This document shows positions 51,115 to 60,557 of a stretch of DNA of 64,000 nt, one piece after another. Numbering within the stretch: position 1 is the stretch's first letter; each line of letters opens with the position of its first letter. The notes beneath the pieces are model-generated. The model had not been told where the DNA came from and searched no databases. It saw nothing but the letters and a program-made list of their open reading frames with translations. The DNA is from Eikenella corrodens (GTDB lineage: Bacteria > Pseudomonadota > Gammaproteobacteria > Burkholderiales > Neisseriaceae), in NCBI RefSeq assembly GCF_900187105.1, contig NZ_LT906482.1, forward strand, positions 186,001-250,000, read 5' to 3'. Position numbers and translations under genes: made by a program.

Positions 51115-53238
51115 TTAGTAGCGCAGAACGTTACCTTCACTGCCCATGATACGCGGGGTGATGAAGATCAGCAATTCGTTTTTGCTGTTATTACGTCTAG
51201 TGCCACGGAACAAGTTGCCAACAACCGGAATATCACCCAGCAGCGGTACCTTATATTGGGAATTAGAGTTCTCTTCCTCATAGATACCACCCAAGATGAT
51301 GGTACCACCATCCTCCACCATCGCACGGGTAACCAGCTCTTTAGTGTTAATACACGGAGTACCCAGTACGCTACAGTTTTCATCCACTGAGTCTTTATTC
51401 AGCTTGATATCCATAATCACGTTACCATCAGGCGTGATTTGCGGGGTAACAGTCAACCCTAACACCGCTTCTTTGAAGCTGGTACTAGTAGCACCACTGG
51501 AAGAAGCTTCTTGGTAAGGAATCTCGCGACCAGCCTTGATGGTGGCTTCTTTGCGGTCTTGAGTCAGCACGCGCGGGCTAGAAATAATCTTACCGCGGTT
51601 TTGTTCCTGCATAGCGGTTAACTCTAATCCCAAAGCACCAGAAGATAATGCCCGAACTATAGTGATAGAAGAGGTTGCTGATATAGCCGGTAAGTTCACG
51701 TTCGGTGCAATAGAGAACGTATTCCCGTTAGCGCCACCGCTACCTAAGCCACTACCAATTCTAGTTGAGCCAGAAGTTTTGTTGTAACCAAACTTCACCC
51801 CCAAGGCACGGGAGAAACCATCATTAGCTTCAACAATTCGAGCCTCAATCATCACTTGGCGAGCAGGAACGTCCAATTGTTCAATTAATCGTTCAAACTC
51901 TTTAATAACATTCTGATTATCCTTAATAATCAATGTGTTTGTAGCTGGATCAATTACAGCTGACCCCCGACTACTCAACAAAGTATTATTATTGTTGCCA
52001 CTACCACCTGAACTACCCGTATCACTAATATTCAAAATTTTACGGAATTCATTGACATCTTTGTATTTCAACTGGAACGTACGAGATACTAAAGGACCGA
52101 GTTCTTCAATACGCTTAGCATTTTCCAGAGTCTCAACATCAATTTTACGGAACTCTTCCGCCGGAGCAACACGGATAATATTACCGTTACGACGCGATTC
52201 TAACCCTCGTGACTGCATTACCAGATCTAGGGCCTGATCCCAAGGCACATCTTTTAATGATAAGGTCATTTTGCCAGAAACACTGTCACTGGCCACAATA
52301 TTCATATTAGATTCTTTAGCTAAGATCTGCAGAATAGTACGCACATCTACGTCTTGGAAGTCTAAAGAAACACGTTTACCGGTAAAATTACGGTTGCGAT
52401 TACGGTTAATACCATCTTCAGCTACTGTAGATTTAGGAGAAACTGTAATAGTATACCTACCAGCAGATTGGTTAACTTTGTGCTCCCAGCCACCCTGATT
52501 TTTGATAGTAATCTCTGTATCGTTACCCAAGCGGCGCAAGCTGATGGTGCGAACTGGGGTACTGAAATCAGTTACATCCAAATTGCGCTGCGCAGCAATC
52601 GGCAGTTGGTTATTTTTCAGTAAAATAACCAAGTTATTAGCACGCTGTTTAACTTCAGGAGTACCGCGATAGCCAGCAGTATTAATTTCAATCACACCGG
52701 AATTATTTGCACTTTTGTGGAAATCAACAGCTACATTTGCAGTATTACTACCAAGAGCATTTTGACCTGCAGTAGCCCTGCTCTCAGTTACGCCAAGAGA
52801 CTCTTGTTGGATTTGGTTGCTAGGAGCTGTGGCTCTTACAGCCGAAGAGGATGCCTGACCTGTCTCGTTCAAATAAATCCAAACTTCATTACCTCTGATT
52901 TCAGCATTATATTGCCCAGGTCTATTCAAATTGAGCAAAACACGAGTCTTACTACTATCCTGAGCAACCGCGATTTGGCTAAGCAATGAGTCGTTATATT
53001 GAAGTACTGGCTGACTAAGGCTGACACCAGTATTCGGGAAATCCAAAGCAATACGAGCAGGTGTAGTAGTAATAAAACCGCTAGGTTTCAGCATATCGCG
53101 ATCAAAACGAATTTTGATCACTTTTTGATTATTCGGCAAAGCAGAAACATTAATATCTGTAATATTACCAGCCAGTACGCCTTGCATGGCTAAGCTCATA
53201 CCTAAAGCGGTTAGATATTGCAGTTTTTTGATTTTCAT
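51115..53238 (-). CDS. pilQ: type IV pilus secretin PilQ
   Basis: Outer-membrane secretin channel through which the pilus passes; essential for piliation and transformation. It has 707 residues. Signal peptide with cleavage near LAG (about residue 24), AMIN domain near 26-110, a second AMIN-type region near 180-270, then the STN/N0 domain ([28 protein letters not shown]) near 300. Secretin N1 lies near 390-470 and the secretin gate domain runs to the end ([53 protein letters not shown]). The small-basic repeat of Neisseria PilQ is not present. Last gene of pilMNOPQ. A short TAA is followed by the aroK attenuator. Confidence 0.96.
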   Translation of the reverse strand: MKIKKLQYLTALGMSLAMQGVLAGNITDINVSALPNNQKVIKIRFDRDMLKPSGFITTTPARIALDFPNTGVSLSQPVLQYNDSLLSQIAVAQDSSKTRVLLNLNRPGQYNAEIRGNEVWIYLNETGQASSSAVRATAPSNQIQQESLGVTESRATAGQNALGSNTANVAVDFHKSANNSGVIEINTAGYRGTPEVKQRANNLVILLKNNQLPIAAQRNLDVTDFSTPVRTISLRRLGNDTEITIKNQGGWEHKVNQSAGRYTITVSPKSTVAEDGINRNRNRNFTGKRVSLDFQDVDVRTILQILAKESNMNIVASDSVSGKMTLSLKDVPWDQALDLVMQSRGLESRRNGNIIRVAPAEEFRKIDVETLENAKRIEELGPLVSRTFQLKYKDVNEFRKILNISDTGSSGGSGNNNNTLLSSRGSAVIDPATNTLIIKDNQNVIKEFERLIEQLDVPARQVMIEARIVEANDGFSRALGVKFGYNKTSGSTRIGSGLGSGGANGNTFSIAPNVNLPAISATSSITIVRALSSGALGLELTAMQEQNRGKIISSPRVLTQDRKEATIKAGREIPYQEASSSGATSTSFKEAVLGLTVTPQITPDGNVIMDIKLNKDSVDENCSVLGTPCINTKELVTRAMVEDGGTIILGGIYEEENSNSQYKVPLLGDIPVVGNLFRGTRRNNSKNELLIFITPRIMGSEGNVLRY

Positions 53239-53259
53239 AGCGTAAATCCCTTGGTAAGT

Positions 53260-53793
53260 TTAATTAGATTTTGATTGGTTAGAAGCGTCTGAAGTATTTA
53301 ACTCCAACTCCGCTGTTCGACGTTGCCATGCACCATAGCTGTCTTCAGTTACTTCCGATAAGATCAACTTATCCGGAGTAATAGCTGTAATTTGCCCATA
53401 GTTTTGGCCAAGATAATTGCCAACGCGTACTGTGTAGGTATGCCCACCAGCTTCAACGAAGGCAGAAATCTGACCACCTCGTTTAATGGAACCCACATAA
53501 CGCAAGCTTTCTAAACTAAAGTTCTCCAGAATTTCTTTCGGCCTATCCGGGTTCGGAGCATTAATACCTGATTGTTGGTTCACACGCAGCCGTTTAGGAT
53601 CAAATATATTCAATCCATTAATTACAGGGTCTACATACTCAGGAGACTTTGAAATAGTCGGTATCTGTGGTTGGCGCACCTTACTTCTTGCTTCTGCCTG
53701 GGCATTATCCATCCACTGCTGTAAATCACCCTCTGTCAAAGAACAGGCTGTCAGCAAAAGAACTGCTGAACACCATAGTATATTTTTCTTCAT
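53260..53793 (-). CDS. pilP: type IV pilus inner-membrane lipoprotein PilP
   Basis: 177 residues. Lipobox LLTACSL with lipidated Cys17. The PilP core GINAPNPDRPKEILENFSLESLRYVGSIKRGGQISAFVEAGGHTYTVRVGNYLGQNYGQI is the homology-region beta domain that docks onto PilQ N0. It bridges the PilMNO inner-membrane platform to the secretin. Lies 21 bases upstream of pilQ. AT-rich relative to most of the window. Confidence 0.95.
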   Translation of the reverse strand: MKKNILWCSAVLLLTACSLTEGDLQQWMDNAQAEARSKVRQPQIPTISKSPEYVDPVINGLNIFDPKRLRVNQQSGINAPNPDRPKEILENFSLESLRYVGSIKRGGQISAFVEAGGHTYTVRVGNYLGQNYGQITAITPDKLILSEVTEDSYGAWQRRTAELELNTSDASNQSKSN

Positions 53794-53823
53794 TATAAAA
53801 TCCTTTATAAAGAACCAGTCTTA

Positions 53824-54438
53824 TCATTCAGCTTGTGATGCAGCTGAAGCAGCAACTACTTCACTCTGAGCCAACGCCTTATAAGTATTCGCATTAGCAG
53901 TTAAGGTGAGAGTGCCATTACTATCTTTTGCATCTGCAGGAACAAGATTGATCTTATCTAAGGTTACGATACGGGACAGACGACCTACATCTCGTATAAA
54001 TTGTGCAATTTGCTCATAATTTCCTGAAATGGAAATTTCATAAGGCAATTGTTGTACGTTATCCAGATCTACTGGTGGCAGAGGCTTCACGCTATTCATA
54101 CGCATACTGTTTTTAGCACCAGCTTGGTGCAGCTCCTGAATCAAATTTGGGATTTCTGCATCCGTTGGCAGCTGTTTTAATAGTACATTAAATGCAGTAC
54201 GAATTTTCTCCAACTCATCCTTCAAAACCGGCAGATTAGCGGCTTGATCCGCTTTACTCTGATAGTCCTGCTTCAATTGTTCTTCTTTTTGCTGCAAAGC
54301 TTCGAACTCTTCCCATTGCCCTTTAAACACAGCAAAGTAGCCTGCAACCAAAAGGAGAAGAACAATAATGATACCAGCACCAAGCTGAACTAACTTGTTC
54401 TGTTTATATAAGGTATTAAGATCAATTTTTTGTGCCAT
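53824..54438 (-). CDS. pilO: type IV pilus assembly protein PilO
   Basis: 204 residues. One N-terminal transmembrane helix (LVQLGAGIIIVLLLLVAGYFAVF), a coiled coil (EEFEALQQKEEQLKQDYQSKADQAANLPVLKDELEKI), then the ferredoxin-like PilO core (ELHQAGAKNSMRMNSVKPLPP, LPYEISISGNYEQIAQFIRDVGRLSRIVTLDKINLV). Forms the PilN-PilO heterodimer that aligns the platform. Starts 15 bases after pilN. Confidence 0.95.
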   Translation of the reverse strand: MAQKIDLNTLYKQNKLVQLGAGIIIVLLLLVAGYFAVFKGQWEEFEALQQKEEQLKQDYQSKADQAANLPVLKDELEKIRTAFNVLLKQLPTDAEIPNLIQELHQAGAKNSMRMNSVKPLPPVDLDNVQQLPYEISISGNYEQIAQFIRDVGRLSRIVTLDKINLVPADAKDSNGTLTLTANANTYKALAQSEVVAASAASQAE

Positions 54439-54453
54439 GATTTCATCCTTCCA

Positions 54454-55143
54454 TTAATTCGCGGGGGAGGAAGTGGCTGTAGCAGATGACGCAGGTGCTA
54501 CAGGCGTATTGGGTACTGATGCAGAAATATTGCCAGTAGCAGAAGCAGACTCTGACGGCATTACAACAGGAGCAATATTTGCAGAATCACTACTCATCGG
54601 CACAGAGGCAGAAACAGCTACAGTTAATTCAAACTCTTGTACCGACTCTACTTTATTGATGCTATCCAATGAAGGCTGACCAAACACATTGGTACTTGGA
54701 ATCACGCGCATAAAATCAGCAATTTTGCTATCACTAGTAGCCTTACCAGACAGAGTATAAGTGCTGACATCTTTTGCCTTAATTCCTGTTAGATAGACAC
54801 CTTCAGGTGCAACGGTATTCAAGGAGTCAATCATCCTAGCTGCTTCAAAACGTTTATTTTCCAGCTCTTCCACTTTTGCTTTTCGAGCTAAGAAGTCCCG
54901 TTTTTCAGCCTCCAAGGTTTCCACCTCTTTGATCTGGATATCCAGTTGCGCAATACCATCAGTTAATTGCTGATTGCGAGACTCTTGGTTCAGAATCATG
55001 CCACTAAGTGACACATAAGTCAGCACCAGCAAACCAACACCAACCAAACCAGAGAACACCATCAGCCTGGTAAACTGTGCTTTTTTCTGTTTATCCTGCT
55101 CCTCACGATAGGGGAGCATATTTAGTTGAATTAATGGAATCAT
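54454..55143 (-). CDS. pilN: type IV pilus assembly protein PilN
   Basis: 229 residues. The conserved cytoplasmic PilM-binding peptide IQLNMLPYREE at the N-terminus, one transmembrane helix (FSGLVGVGLLVLTYVSLSGMILN), coiled coil and the PilN core. The C-terminal 45 residues are a Ser/Ala/Pro-rich extension (PVVMPSESASATGNISAS) that is longer than in many PilN proteins. Starts 1 base after pilM; the two are translationally coupled. Confidence 0.94.
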   Translation of the reverse strand: MIPLIQLNMLPYREEQDKQKKAQFTRLMVFSGLVGVGLLVLTYVSLSGMILNQESRNQQLTDGIAQLDIQIKEVETLEAEKRDFLARKAKVEELENKRFEAARMIDSLNTVAPEGVYLTGIKAKDVSTYTLSGKATSDSKIADFMRVIPSTNVFGQPSLDSINKVESVQEFELTVAVSASVPMSSDSANIAPVVMPSESASATGNISASVPNTPVAPASSATATSSPAN

Positions 55144-55144
55144 T

Positions 55145-56245
55145 TTACAATCCTCTTACAGCCAATCCAAATGCAACGGTCAGTTGCCCGGATTCTAAAT
55201 TGAATTTCGAAGTTTCGGCTTGTTTACCACCTTGCGTACTGGCAATAGGCTCCACTTGTTGAGTAGAAATATTGGTTTGAGCGTACACGCTTTTTGCAAG
55301 ACCGAAAGGCTGCATAAACGGACATCCAGAAATTAAGATGTGCTTAACACTGTCTTGGTAATCACTGCTAACCGTGGTGTAATAGAATTGCAGAACCCTT
55401 TGAATTTCTTGAGTAAGCTGGCTATTAAAGTGATCGGCCACAGCACCTTGAAAATCTGCAGGCTTATTGCTTTTGAAACGCATACTCCATGCATCATCCT
55501 CACTCAATTTATATTGGCGTTGGATGTTATGAGTTAGCTGTTTGTTACCAAAATTGGTTTCTTGTTTATATACAATATTGCCATTTTGGAGAATTAAAGC
55601 TTTAGTCTGATCTTCATCTACATGGAAGATAGCCAGTTTTTGATGCTCCAAATCGGGAGCGAATTGATCAATCCATACAGAGAACGCGTTTACAACAGCA
55701 AAAGTATCCACATCCAACTGCGACAATGGAATATCAGCATCTGCGAACAAATCTGTGCGCAGATCCACATCATCACGTTTAGCAGCAGCCATTACAATTT
55801 CCTGTACATTGCCGTTTTGCAATTCGGCAGTAACTTGGAAATCATAGCTCAGATTATCAGAACCGATGGTTTGACTGGCTTCCAACTCAACGAACTCGTC
55901 TACCGGCAAATCAGAACTACGGGCATCATAAGTAATCGTTTGTATGTTAGTTAAAGCCTGTGGTAAAGCTGCTGTTACATTCTTGCAACTACTACCAAGC
56001 TGTTGGTAAGCTTGTTGTAAATATGACACGAGTTGGTCATGATCTTCGATGTTGCCGTTTATAATAACGCCTTTAGGTAGAGGCTGGATGGCGTAATTTT
56101 CCAACCGAAGATTACCCGGAACACTGCCGGCAAGATGTACCATATTAATGGCAGTTGGCGTAATATCCACGCCCAAGCAGCCTTTGCTGCCAAAAGACAT
56201 TTTTGTCTTTTGTTTTGATTTTCTTGGTTTTTTTGATATTCGCAT
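55145..56245 (-). CDS. pilM: type IV pilus actin-like protein PilM
   Basis: 366 residues, cytoplasmic actin-like ATPase fold (PF11104) that binds the PilN N-terminal peptide. The N-terminus SFGSKGCLGVDITPTAINMVHLAG carries the phosphate-1-like loop. LPVDEFVELEASQTIG and YDFQVTAELQNGNVQEIVMAAAKRDDVD are typical of PilM. Ends with SGQLTVAFGLAVRGL. First gene of the pil operon, divergent from ponA with a 131-bp spacer. The N-terminus is Lys/Arg-rich (RISKKPRKSKQKTK), longer than in many homologues. Confidence 0.94.
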   Translation of the reverse strand: MRISKKPRKSKQKTKMSFGSKGCLGVDITPTAINMVHLAGSVPGNLRLENYAIQPLPKGVIINGNIEDHDQLVSYLQQAYQQLGSSCKNVTAALPQALTNIQTITYDARSSDLPVDEFVELEASQTIGSDNLSYDFQVTAELQNGNVQEIVMAAAKRDDVDLRTDLFADADIPLSQLDVDTFAVVNAFSVWIDQFAPDLEHQKLAIFHVDEDQTKALILQNGNIVYKQETNFGNKQLTHNIQRQYKLSEDDAWSMRFKSNKPADFQGAVADHFNSQLTQEIQRVLQFYYTTVSSDYQDSVKHILISGCPFMQPFGLAKSVYAQTNISTQQVEPIASTQGGKQAETSKFNLESGQLTVAFGLAVRGL

Positions 56246-56376
56246 CTTTAAGCCTCCCTTTAAAAGACCGGTTGAATGGTCACAGGTAAATTTATATCAG
56301 GTTTTGCGTTTTCTTGCATAAATTAAGGTATAGTTTACTTTAGTCAAAGTACTTATTGATAGAAAAATTTGTAACT

Positions 56377-58743
56377 ATGTTTAGAAAAATATTTAAAACT
56401 GTCTTTGGATTACTGTTGGGGCTGGCCTTATTCGGCATCGGACTGCTGGCTATTGCAGTTTTGGTAACTTATCCGAAACTCCCCAGCTTAGAGACGGTAA
56501 CTAATTATCAACCCAGGATGCCGCTGACCATTTATTCATCAGACGGCAAACTCATCGGTATGTATGGCGAAGAGCGTCGCGCGTTTACCAAAATTGACGA
56601 ATTTCCGCCGGTATTAATCAATGCCGTTATTGCCGCAGAAGATAAACGCTTCTACCAACACTGGGGGGTAGACGTTACTGGCGTGGCTCGTGCTCTGATT
56701 GGCAACTTCCGTGCCGGCGGTGTGCAATCTGGCGCCAGTACCATTACCCAACAGGTAGCCCGCAACTTTTACCTCACCAACGAGCGCAGCTACCGCCGTA
56801 AGTTCAATGAGGCTTTATTGGCCTACAAAATTGAGCAATCGCTAAGTAAACAACAGATTTTGGAGCTATATTTCAACCAAATCTACCTGGGCCAGCGTGC
56901 CTACGGCTTTGCTGCCGCTTCGCAGATTTACTTCAATAAGCCAGTTAAAGAGCTAACTTTGGCCGAAGCCACCATCCTGGCCGGTCTACCTAAAGCACCT
57001 TCTTCTTTCAATCCGATCGTGAACCCCGAACGTGCCCGTTTGCGCCAGCGTTATATTCTCAACAACATGGTTGAAGAAAAGATGATTACGCCCGCGGAAC
57101 GTGACCAAGCGTTGGCTGAAGAATTGCATTACCGACGCCAACAGGTAGAGATTGACCAAAACTCTTTATATGTAGCCGAAATGGTTCGCCAAGAAATGTA
57201 CGACCGATACGGCGAAGATGCCTATACTCAAGGCTTCCGTGTGTACACCACCGTTAGCTCAGAAAGCCAAAGAGTGGCCACCCTAGCCCTGCGCCGTGCA
57301 CTGAAAGGCTTCGGGCTGGGTGCTTATCGTGGTGCAGAAGCCTTTATCGATTTAAAAACAATAGAAGCCGATGCATTGGATGAAAATCTCGATCAATATC
57401 TAGATACGGTTTACACCGTAGACGGCCTACAACCGGCAGTGGTGTTGCAGGCCAGCCGCTCTTCGATTGAAGCCTACACACAAGGCGGCAACCGCATCAA
57501 AATCAGCGGCAATGCACTCAACTATGTAGCGCGTACTATCAACAATGGCAAAGACAATGCCATCCGCCCCGGTGCGGTTATCCGCGTGCGCAAACTTGAT
57601 CGCGGTTGGCAAATCAGCCAAATACCCGAGTTGCAAGGCGCATTTGTAGCATTAGACAGCAAAACCGGCGCTATCCGCGCCTTGGTGGGCGGTTTCGACT
57701 TCCATAGTAAGAGCTTCAACCGTGCCACTCAAGCAGAACGCCAGCCCGGGTCTACCTTCAAGCCCTTCGTATACTCCGCTGCTCTGGCCAAAGGCATGAC
57801 TGCCGCCACCACTATCAACGATGCCCCGATCGAATTACCTGGCATGGGTAGCGGCGGCCGTCCGTGGCGCCCGAAAAACTCCGATGGCCGCTACTCTGGC
57901 TTCATCACCCTGCGCCAGGCGCTTACTGCATCTAAAAATATGGTTTCCATCCGTATCGTAATGGCACTAGGTGTGCACGAAGTGCATCAATACGTACAGC
58001 GTTTCGGCTTTAATGCCCGCCAGATTCCCGATTCACTGTCTATGGCCTTGGGCAGTGGCGTAACCACCCCGCTGCAAATGGCGCAGGCCTATGCCGTATT
58101 TGCCAACGGCGGCTATAAAGTATCGCCCTATGTGATTGACCGTATTGAAGATAATCAAGGCCGTTTGCGTGCCCAGATGAAGCCCTTGGTGGCCGGTGAA
58201 AGTGCGCCGCAGGTTATCGATCCGCGCAACGCCTATATCATGTACACCATTATGCAAGACGTGGTGCGCCGAGGCACCGGTGCCCGTGCCAACGCGCTGG
58301 GTCGACGCGATATTGCCGGCAAAACCGGTACCACCAACGAAAACAAAGACGCCTGGTTTGCCGGTTTCAATCCCGACTTGGTAGGCGTGGTGTATATCGG
58401 TTTCGACAAACCGCGCAGCATGGGCCGCGCCGGTTTCGGCGGCACGATTGCCTTGCCGGTGTGGGTGGAATACATGCGCTATGCGCTCCAAGGCGTGCCG
58501 CAAAAAGGCATGCCGATGCCAGCGAAGATTGTCCGCAATGGCGGCGAATACTTCCTGCAAGAGCAGCAGAGCACCAGCCCGCGCCTGGCTATCGACAACC
58601 GTGGCGCCACTCCTGATGCTGAAGATATCCAAGCCGCAGGCGGCGATCCGGTGATTCCGGAAGAAACCGCGGTAGAGCCGGTACAGCCGCAAAACGGCGG
58701 TGGAGGCGCAGCACCCTCACCAGAGATTGACGCCCTGTTCTAA
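56377..58743 (+). CDS. ponA: class A penicillin-binding protein 1A
   Basis: Bifunctional peptidoglycan glycosyltransferase and transpeptidase. It has 788 residues from ATG 56377 (a TTG at 56356 would add seven residues). N-terminal signal-anchor (FKTVFGLLLGLALFGIGLLAIAVLV). Glycosyltransferase Glu88 in EDKRFYQHWGVD and QSGASTITQQVARNFYL. OB-type insert, then the transpeptidase with Ser459 (QPGSTFKPF), the SKN triad in TASKNMVS and KTG at 649 (AGKTGTTNENKDAWFAGF). The C-terminal tail is Gln/Gly/Pro-rich. The ponA-pilMNOPQ divergent arrangement is conserved in Neisseria. No DUS inside the gene. Confidence 0.96.
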   Translation: MFRKIFKTVFGLLLGLALFGIGLLAIAVLVTYPKLPSLETVTNYQPRMPLTIYSSDGKLIGMYGEERRAFTKIDEFPPVLINAVIAAEDKRFYQHWGVDVTGVARALIGNFRAGGVQSGASTITQQVARNFYLTNERSYRRKFNEALLAYKIEQSLSKQQILELYFNQIYLGQRAYGFAAASQIYFNKPVKELTLAEATILAGLPKAPSSFNPIVNPERARLRQRYILNNMVEEKMITPAERDQALAEELHYRRQQVEIDQNSLYVAEMVRQEMYDRYGEDAYTQGFRVYTTVSSESQRVATLALRRALKGFGLGAYRGAEAFIDLKTIEADALDENLDQYLDTVYTVDGLQPAVVLQASRSSIEAYTQGGNRIKISGNALNYVARTINNGKDNAIRPGAVIRVRKLDRGWQISQIPELQGAFVALDSKTGAIRALVGGFDFHSKSFNRATQAERQPGSTFKPFVYSAALAKGMTAATTINDAPIELPGMGSGGRPWRPKNSDGRYSGFITLRQALTASKNMVSIRIVMALGVHEVHQYVQRFGFNARQIPDSLSMALGSGVTTPLQMAQAYAVFANGGYKVSPYVIDRIEDNQGRLRAQMKPLVAGESAPQVIDPRNAYIMYTIMQDVVRRGTGARANALGRRDIAGKTGTTNENKDAWFAGFNPDLVGVVYIGFDKPRSMGRAGFGGTIALPVWVEYMRYALQGVPQKGMPMPAKIVRNGGEYFLQEQQSTSPRLAIDNRGATPDAEDIQAAGGDPVIPEETAVEPVQPQNGGGGAAPSPEIDALF

Positions 58744-58766
58744 ACCAATCGCTCTGCCTGATTGAA

Positions 58767-58811
58767 AAGGCTACCTGAAAACCCTATCCGGTATTTTCAG
58801 GTAGCCTTTTT
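58767..58811 (+). terminator. inverted DUS pair after ponA
   Basis: AAAAGG forward DUS, CCTATCCGGTA spacer, reverse DUS and a run of T. Confidence 0.9.
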
Positions 58812-58889
58812 CTCTAGTCGAAATATATGCGACATCACCAAGCCAATCACAGTTGCCGCGTGGGCATCAAGTGACTTGTTCTGCGCCAC

Positions 58890-58939
58890 AGGCTACCTGA
58901 AAACATAAGGCTTCAACCAAGTTCCAACGAGCTTTGCCC
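58890..58939 (-). repeat. DUS-anchored degenerate repeat (weak copy)
   Basis: Minus strand reads GGAACTTGGTTGAAGCC then TGTTTTCAGGTAGCCT, matching the right half of the copy at 39759. Another DUS (reverse) lies at 58962-58975. Confidence 0.5.
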
Positions 58940-59122
58940 GTTCCCGCAAAGCTAACAATTTATTTTCAGGTAGCCTCTGGCTCAAACAGTATAATCTGCC
59001 CGCCAGACACCATCCAAGCAACAACATGACAACAAAACCGCATATTAAAAACTAAACGCCATTAAATAAGCAATAACGTGAGAATATGCCAAAACCTCGG
59101 CGCACAAAAATCGCAAACCATA

Positions 59123-59194
59123 TAGTCAAGCCAAGCCCCTGCCCTGTATAATTCCGCCTCCGGCCGCTGCAGATTTGGGCGGCCGTTTTATTTT
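59123..59194 (+). promoter_or_regulatory. leader promoter followed at once by a terminator
   Basis: TAGTCA (59123-59128), 18 bp and TATAAT (59147-59152), then a perfect 7-bp hairpin CGGCCGC/GCGGCCG (59161-59185) and a T-rich tract (59186-59194). A transcript starting here would hit the terminator within about 35 bases. It could be an attenuator for the aromatic permease gene at 59330, or the relic of a lost gene. The -35 is weak. Confidence 0.45.
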
Positions 59195-59231
59195 CCTGCC
59201 CCAGGGTGTGGCGGAAGCAATGATTTGTTCC

Positions 59232-59295
59232 TACAGGGCAGTGAGCCACAGACAGCAAGGCAAGCCAACGCAGTAGGAAGCAATTTAGTGCATTA
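59232..59295. repeat. possible degenerate Correia-like remnant
   Basis: GAGCCACAGACAG and CAAGGCAAGCCAACGCAGTA follow the order of GAGCCGCAGACAG and CAAGGCGAGGCAACGCTGTA in the intact element at 18432, with about 15 bases missing in between. It ends TTTAGTGCATTAA. Several mismatches, so it may be chance. Confidence 0.4.
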
Positions 59296-59329
59296 ACCAT
59301 ACCGAAACCCACTCCATACCCACATCACC

Positions 59330-60547
59330 ATGAATCAAAAACCCTCCGTACTCGGCGGCGCCATGATTATCGCCGGCACTGTAATCGGTGCCGGTATGCT
59401 CGCCAACCCCACCGCCACTGCCGGCATCTGGTTTGTCGGCTCGCTCATCGTGCTGCTCTACACTTGGTTTTCCATGCTCTCCAGCGGCCTGATGATTCTC
59501 GAAGCCACCACCCACTACCCGCCCGGCGCCAACTTCGACACCATCGTCAAAGACCTGCTCGGCCGTGGCTGGAGCATCATCACCGGCCTTTCCGTGGCCT
59601 TCGTGCTCTACCTGCTCACCTACGCCTACATCTTCACCGGCGGCAACCTCACCGCCCAAGCCCTTCAAGCCCCGCTTTGGGTGGGGCAGATTGTGTTTGC
59701 CCTCGTCTTCGCTGGCTGCGTGTGGTGGTCCACCTTCTGGGTAGACCGCGGCACTACCATCCTCATCGGCGGCATGATTATGACCTTCCTCTGGGCCAAC
59801 GGCGGCCTGCTCCTTTCCGCCCAGCCCGCCGTATTGTTCGATACCGCCGACAGCGGAAACGGCAGCTACTGGATCTACCTCGGCACCGCCCTGCCCGTCT
59901 GCCTCGCCTCCTTCGGCTTCCACGGCAACGTGTCCGGCCTGTTCGACTACTTCCGGGGCGACGCCAAAAAAGTGGCCCGCTCGCTCTGGCTCGGCACCTT
60001 GGTGGCGCTGGTGATCTACGCCCTCTGGCAGTTCGCCGTGCAAGGCAACCTGCCGCGTAGCCAGTTCGGCCCCGTGATTGCCGCGCAAGACAACGTGGCC
60101 GCCCTGCTCGCCGCCCTCTCCCAAGTGGCCGGCAGCGGGCTGGTGCGCGTGCTCTCCCTGTTTTCCTACATGGCCATCGCCTCCTCCTTCCTCGGCGTAA
60201 CCCTCGGCCTGCTCGACTACCTCACCGACCTGTTCGGCTTCGGTACCAGCCGCGCCGGCCGCAGCAAAGCCGCCGCCCTCACCTTCCTGCCTCCGCTCGT
60301 TGCCTGCCTGCTGTTCCCCACCGGCTTCGTGCTCGCCATCAGCTACGTCGGCTTCGCCGCCACCGTATGGACGGCATTCGTGCCCGCCCTGCTGCTCTAC
60401 GCCTGCCGCAAAAAATTCGGCGAAGGCAAAGGCTACCGCGTATATGGCGGGAAATGGCTGATGGCTTGGGTGTTCCTCTTCGGCCTGGCCAACGTGGCCG
60501 CCCAAATCCTCAGCCGAGCCAATATCCTGCCCGTGTTTAACGGCTGA
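59330..60547 (+). CDS. Mtr-like aromatic amino acid permease (HAAAP family)
   Basis: 405 residues, 11 predicted transmembrane segments. The start GGAMIIAGTVIGAGMLANPTATAG and TWFSMLSSGLMILEATTHYPPGANFDTIVKDLLGRGWSIITGLSVAFVLYLLTYAYIF align with tryptophan/tyrosine-proton symporters (Mtr, TyrP). The second matches E. coli Mtr more closely than TyrP from memory, but substrate choice between Trp and Tyr is not provable. In a window with five aromatic biosynthesis genes it makes sense as the uptake branch. Preceded by the leader hairpin at 59161. Confidence 0.88.
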   Translation: MNQKPSVLGGAMIIAGTVIGAGMLANPTATAGIWFVGSLIVLLYTWFSMLSSGLMILEATTHYPPGANFDTIVKDLLGRGWSIITGLSVAFVLYLLTYAYIFTGGNLTAQALQAPLWVGQIVFALVFAGCVWWSTFWVDRGTTILIGGMIMTFLWANGGLLLSAQPAVLFDTADSGNGSYWIYLGTALPVCLASFGFHGNVSGLFDYFRGDAKKVARSLWLGTLVALVIYALWQFAVQGNLPRSQFGPVIAAQDNVAALLAALSQVAGSGLVRVLSLFSYMAIASSFLGVTLGLLDYLTDLFGFGTSRAGRSKAAALTFLPPLVACLLFPTGFVLAISYVGFAATVWTAFVPALLLYACRKKFGEGKGYRVYGGKWLMAWVFLFGLANVAAQILSRANILPVFNG

Positions 60548-60557
60548 TACCCGCCAA

